Part shown: piece by piece, positions 16,511 through 20,191 of the stretch
Numbering within the stretch: position 1 is the stretch's first letter
Layout: each line of letters begins with the position of its first letter
Assembly: GCA_003427395.1 (NCBI GenBank)
Contig: BFEA01000281.1
Location: forward strand, 976,376-996,566
Direction of reading: 5' to 3'
DNA from: Chara braunii
Lineage: Eukaryota; Streptophyta; Charophyceae; Charales; Characeae
Length of the DNA stretch: 20,191 nucleotides
Made by a program: the position numbers and the translations under genes
The notes under the pieces: model-generated
The model's database searches: none
What the model saw: the letters and a program-made list of their open reading frames with translations, nothing else
Told to the model about the DNA's origin: nothing

Positions 16511-17519
16511 GCCTTTTTTCTCTTTTTTTTTGTTTGTTGGGGGGAGCTTGGGGCCATGTCTATGCTTTTTTCTTTTTCTTTCATGGCGCGAATGTGCCTG
16601 TATGTAACATCCACAAAGTACAGGGCGCCCCACAGCAGGACATGCATGCGGTGCGGGGGGGCTGGTAGGAGGAGCAGATGCGGGAACTCGATAGAGAGAG
16701 GAGATAAAGACAACACCAAGGAGCAAGGGGGAGGAGGTGGAGCAGGTCTCCGCTGCGCGTGGAGCGCGGGCACCGCCTTGTCCTTTTCAAAGACCAACCC
16801 GGGTCTCGCACGACGCATCCTGCGCGAAACCCGTTTTCCTCTTGGTCCCAGGGGGCTGAGTGGGCCGCATGGTTGTGGGGAGGAGTCTTCGCTCCTTCGG
16901 ATCAAGAAGGAATCCAGTCTTTGGGCCTCAATGCACTACTCATGAAATGTGCTTTTTCATGAGCTGCGCATCGCTGCACTTACTCGTGAATTGGGCCGTC
17001 GGAAAACGCATCAAGAGCTGTCAGACGTAACTCTTGCAAACGTCAAGAGTTATTACGCTGCACTACTCTTGCCTCGTCGCCCGTGAAAATAGTAAAATAC
17101 ATTTCATGAGCTGTCAGGGCGCCGTCGGACGAAGTCATCTAGAGCACTCTTGCTCGCCCGCTTGCAACCTTGGTTTTTGCAAGGGTGGTCGGACGGCTTC
17201 TTGAAAGGGCACGGGACTTCTAGAGCACGCCTGTGTCTGGGCGGACAAACCACGCTGCACTGCACTCTAGGATAACTGTCAGCGTCTCAAGAGTGCTTCA
17301 TCAGCCGGACTATCTAGAGTAAGTGCAGCCACGACCGAACTCTAGGCCATTTCAGGACACTGACAACTCATGCCGCACTCTTGATTTTTTTCACGATTGA
17401 TGAGTAGTGCAGCGAGGCCCTTTCGTTTTGCTGGGCTGTGCGTTCAAATCCAGCCTTTCTTTTTGTTGGCCATGTGTTTGAAACCAGTCTTTCTTTCTGT
17501 CGGGCGATGCATTCGACGT
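16511..17519. other. No gene; zone of recurring CTCTTG / CACTACTC words
   Basis: No convincing protein. The words CAAGAGCTGTCAGA, GCTGCACTACTC and GCGAGGCCCTT recur in both orientations. For example, CGCTGCACTACTC at 17056-17068 is inverted against 17402-17414, and TCTGACAGCTCTTG at 16372-16385 against 17012-17025. This looks like nested or broken foldback elements. The open frame 16412-16945 carries no domain. Confidence 0.4.
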
Positions 17520-17860
17520 GATTGCAGTCAGATTCTTCAGCTGCGCTTGCCTTTCCAGTTTTCCTGTCGTGGGGGCACTTTTGTCGTTTTCTTGGGGACT
17601 TTAATGCACCTTTTCAGTTTTTGCATAGCGGGGGAGGTCTGCTGCTATTGTTGTTTTGGGGGGACTTTTCGTAGGATGCTGTAGACATGATTGCAGTCCG
17701 ATTCCTCCGCCACGCTTCACTTTTCAGTTTTACCATCATGGAGGCGCTTTTGTCGTTTTTGTTGGGGCACTTTTCACGGGACACTGTGGCCAGGATTGCG
17801 GTCAGATTCATCTGACGCACTTCGGTGTTCGTGCACCTTTTCAGTTTTTTTTCCTTGTTC
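17520..17860. repeat. Degenerate tandem repeats (GATTGCAGTC...TTTTCAGTTTT)
   Basis: GATTGC(A/G)GTC(A/C)GATTC starts at 17520, 17689 and 17794. Each is followed by (CTTTTC)CAGTTTT, and the first two also by GGCG/CACTTTTGTCGTTTT and TTGGGG. A half unit sits at about 17607-17670. It is an old, uneven tandem array. The open frames across it only echo the repeat. Confidence 0.65.
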
Positions 17861-18013
17861 AATAAATCAAATAGAGTCCCCATTGGATTACTCTAATTCT
17901 ATTTGAATCGTTATTTGGCTTCGATCTGTGTACCAACTCCAATACTGCATGAAGCGATCTGCATGCCTAACAGTTCCTCTCGTCCTCCCATCCAATTTGG
18001 CCATCCCCTGCCA

Positions 18014-18100
18014 ACAGGCCTGGCTGGGTTGGTGCGTTCTTGAACGGTTGAAATACAGGTCTGGGATCAAACCCAGATGCAGTCGCATGAGCACAATTAA
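18014..18100 (+). mobile_element. tRNA-derived SINE head, family A (A and B boxes)
   Basis: TGGCTGGGTTGG (18021-18032) fits the A box at 11 of 12 positions. GGGATCAAACCC (18063-18074) fits the B box except for one base. Box starts are 42 bases apart, as in a tRNA gene. A T-arm-like stem (CTGGG/CCCAG) surrounds the B box, but no acceptor or anticodon stem forms, so this is not a working tRNA. The words between the boxes match the copies at 12.45 and 13.6 kb. Confidence 0.55.
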
Positions 18101-18334
18101 AGGGTTCTAGAAACTTATTTTCTCATTTATGGACGTGGTTGCAGTCTTGCCGTCAGGCCCATTTTCTTTTCTTTTGATTGGGCGCTTGGATGCCAGGCAC
18201 GGATGGGGGACACTTCGCATCAGCATCCCTCACGAAAGAGGTATCCCGCCCGGCGCTGCGGGCGTAGCCCCAGCAGGTCGACTGTTTCTTTGACAAGGAA
18301 ATGCATTTTGAAAAACAAGGAAAATTAGGAAATG
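18101..18334. other. Nothing recognised upstream of the LINE remnant
   Basis: Mixed sequence. AGGAAATGCATTT occurs twice (18297-18309, 18327-18339), the second copy at the start of detectable LINE similarity. Confidence 0.35.
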
Positions 18335-20178
18335 CATTTAGCTTCTATCTGGACAGTTCCCGACAGCTCGGTGAAGGAGTTGAACCGTAGAGCCAGGCTT
18401 TATCTGTAGACAGGCAACCCCCACGAAGAAAAATGCATCCCTAAGATAGCCTGGCACTATGTCACAAGGATTCCTAGGAACGGAGGCCTGGGCCTCATTC
18501 ACCCGGGGACAGAGACCAAAGCCTTGCAAATAAAATGGATCATTAAACTGCTGACAAATCCAGACACCGCTTGGAACAAGTTGGCATTAGACAGCATCAG
18601 GGCGGTGGCCCCTACCCGCTCCCCACCCGATATGTCTGGACTGTTCTGGGTCATGAATAAGGAATGGAGGATAACAACGGGACGCAGGAATCGGACTAGG
18701 AATAACAGACCAGAAGATGTCCGACCTCACTCCCCGTACTGGCCGGTGCTGCTTCGACTCTGGAGGAGAATTTGTCCCACCAGGATCAACAGACCAAAGT
18801 CGAAAGACGAAATTCTCAGACAACCGCTTTTTGGTAATGAATGGATAACGAACGAGGCCAACAATCCGATATATATGGAACGAAAATGGCTGTCATGGGT
18901 CAAGAATGGGATCTGGAAAATAGACCACTTGTGGGAAGAGGATAGAAAAGACTGGGCTACGGAGCAAGAGGTTAATGCACAACTGAAAGGATGCCACAGG
19001 AGAGAAACCAACTTGCAGTACCTAATTACCCGTATCCCGCAAGAATGGAAGGACATCCTTGCCAAGGACGAGCCGTGGAGAGCCGGGGACTGGGGCCTCT
19101 TGATCCAAGACACCCCTCCTACTAGAGCCTACCAATTTTCCCACATGCAGCGTGATTCACCTACCAACGCCGTCTTCCATTCCTTCCCGATATCCACCAC
19201 GGGCTCAGATATGCCAGCCATCCATAATCGGGAAGTCGAATGCTCCACACTAGATTTTTTTCTCCTCAGGAAGGTCAGGGTCATAGGCACATGGCCGAAG
19301 TCCATTTTTAGACCAGATACGGCTATCCGAGCCTTAGAATTTGACCCGGAAGAGTGGGCATGGACCTCAGGCAGCAATCGGAGTGTCAAGACGAAAACTC
19401 CGGTTCAAGACTATACCGTTAAATTTGGGTATGGACTACTACTGAAGACCAAAGACCCAGCCAGATCCCACTATCTTAAACAGATGGCGAAAGCTGGTGG
19501 GACAGGAAGCCGACAAAATCCAACAGATCCCATGGAAAAAATATGCACAGATCAGACCAGTTAAGATCAGAAGTCTGCAGTGGTTGATAGCGTATGCTGC
19601 CTTACCAGTGAACCAGTGGCTGCACACTAGGCGTAAAGCTACTAATCCGGATAGCTCGGAGATATGTACAGTCTGCTCGGCAGGAGCGGTAGAGGACATA
19701 GTCCACTGTTTGGTGCACTGTGTGGAGGCGACAGATTACTGGGCGAGAGCCTCTTCCCTGTGGGACTCCCTCTTCTCTTCCCTTTTCCTAAACAACCCAT
19801 CCAACTCCTCCTCCTCACTAACATCCCCACGATGACTCGGAGGGCGGAATCGAATTGGTTTGAACTCATCAGGAAGGTGACCCTATGGGTGATCTGGAAG
19901 GAGAGATGCAGCAGATCAATTGAAGGACTATCAAATCCAAGGGACAAGGTATGGAAAGAGTCCAAGTCGATTATCCAAGCAGAGATATTGTGCAGATGGA
20001 GGAAAATCAAACTGAAATGGCCCGAAGATGAAGAGCAAAATTCAGCAGGAACTGGCTGATTAGCGTTAAGGTGGCCGAGATCCGGGAAGACCGGGTGAGC
20101 TGGAAGGACTGGCACAACTCAATTCCGGATAGGATTGTACGGCAACAGTCACAAACGGAGGAGGCAACTATGACCTGA
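18335..20178 (+). pseudogene. Non-LTR (LINE) ORF2 3' part: RT C-terminal region and zinc-binding domain
   Basis: LINE-type protein without its 5' half. It opens with LASIWTVPDSSVKELN (the thumb-side segment), then CIPKIAWHYVTRIPRNGG, LGLIHPGTETKALQIKW (the conserved GGLGL block), DEILRQPLFGN and an extended spacer. The zf-RVT domain follows, with C-T-V-C (19665-19676) and H-x4-C ending at 19721. The tail is WFELIRKVTLWVIWKE and WKDWHNSIPDRIV, with TGA at 20176-20178. Breaks: an in-frame TAG at 18407-18409, where Trp is expected, and frame changes near 19490, 19780-19850 and 20036. Endonuclease and RT catalytic motifs are absent, so it is 5'-truncated or more decayed upstream. The zf-RVT tail is typical of plant L1-like elements. 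It is a dead copy. The 3' UTR and A-tail lie beyond the window. Confidence 0.85.
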
Positions 20179-20191
20179 AGGGTTGGGGTCG

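Noticed and set aside
16412-16945. 177-codon plus-strand frame and overlapping minus-strand frames
   Set aside because: It crosses a SINE A-box fragment and low-complexity T/G runs; no domain pattern on either strand.
18014-18090. Functional tRNA gene
   Set aside because: A and B boxes are well spaced, but acceptor and anticodon stems do not pair and the same body occurs in other decayed copies.

Overview
The window looks like repeat-rich nuclear DNA from a eukaryote. Two families of retrotransposon proteins, poly-A-tailed retroposons, tRNA-promoter-like SINE pieces, foldback elements, minisatellites and long stretches without a readable gene all point away from a prokaryote. The 3' LINE protein has the plant-type zinc-binding reverse-transcriptase tail. 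Its wording (for example DEILRQPLFGN and GGLGLIHPGTETKALQIKW) resembles reverse-transcriptase-like proteins I associate with the charophyte alga Chara. I therefore suggest a streptophyte alga with moderate confidence; the sequence alone does not prove it. Two single N characters (4030, 12315) and a 33-base G run suggest a draft short-read assembly.

Layout. Positions 1-3.1 kb hold no convincing gene. They contain hairpins (23-57, 738-817, 829-878), a 20-bp tandem duplication, one possible MYB/SANT-like scrap and a dispersed repeat that recurs at 13.3 kb. Positions 3.1-6.3 kb, minus strand, are the most informative block. A Penelope-like reverse transcriptase pseudogene (4881-6308) carries several frameshifts and a 209-bp tandem duplication. 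A 15-bp minisatellite and an open frame of 324 codons (3109-4083) lie downstream of it on the same strand. That frame has a Josephin-like (ataxin-3 type) cysteine-protease domain with Cys, His and Asp/Asn in the expected places. The pairing of the RT and the Josephin domain is the main candidate for something new.

Positions 6.3-18.1 kb are a mosaic of non-autonomous elements. These are a 214-bp foldback element with 42-bp arms (7057-7270), poly-A retroposons sharing a core (8.6, 9.3 and 16.2 kb), tRNA-box SINE pieces (12.4, 13.6, 16.5 and 18.0 kb), polypurine-tract/LTR-like tandem repeats (11.8-12.1 kb, with a copy at 12.7 kb), a C-rich tract, a TTTC microsatellite, and a zone (14.9-17.4 kb) full of CTCTTG/CAAGAG hairpins. 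One possible exon with a strong 3' splice-site look lies at 7968-8405. Positions 18.3-20.2 kb, plus strand, are the 3' part of a non-LTR (LINE) ORF2 with one in-frame stop and at least three frameshifts.

No intact host gene, rRNA, canonical tRNA or CRISPR array was recognised. Apart from the Josephin-like frame, everything protein-like is decayed retrotransposon. All alignments and counts were done by eye.
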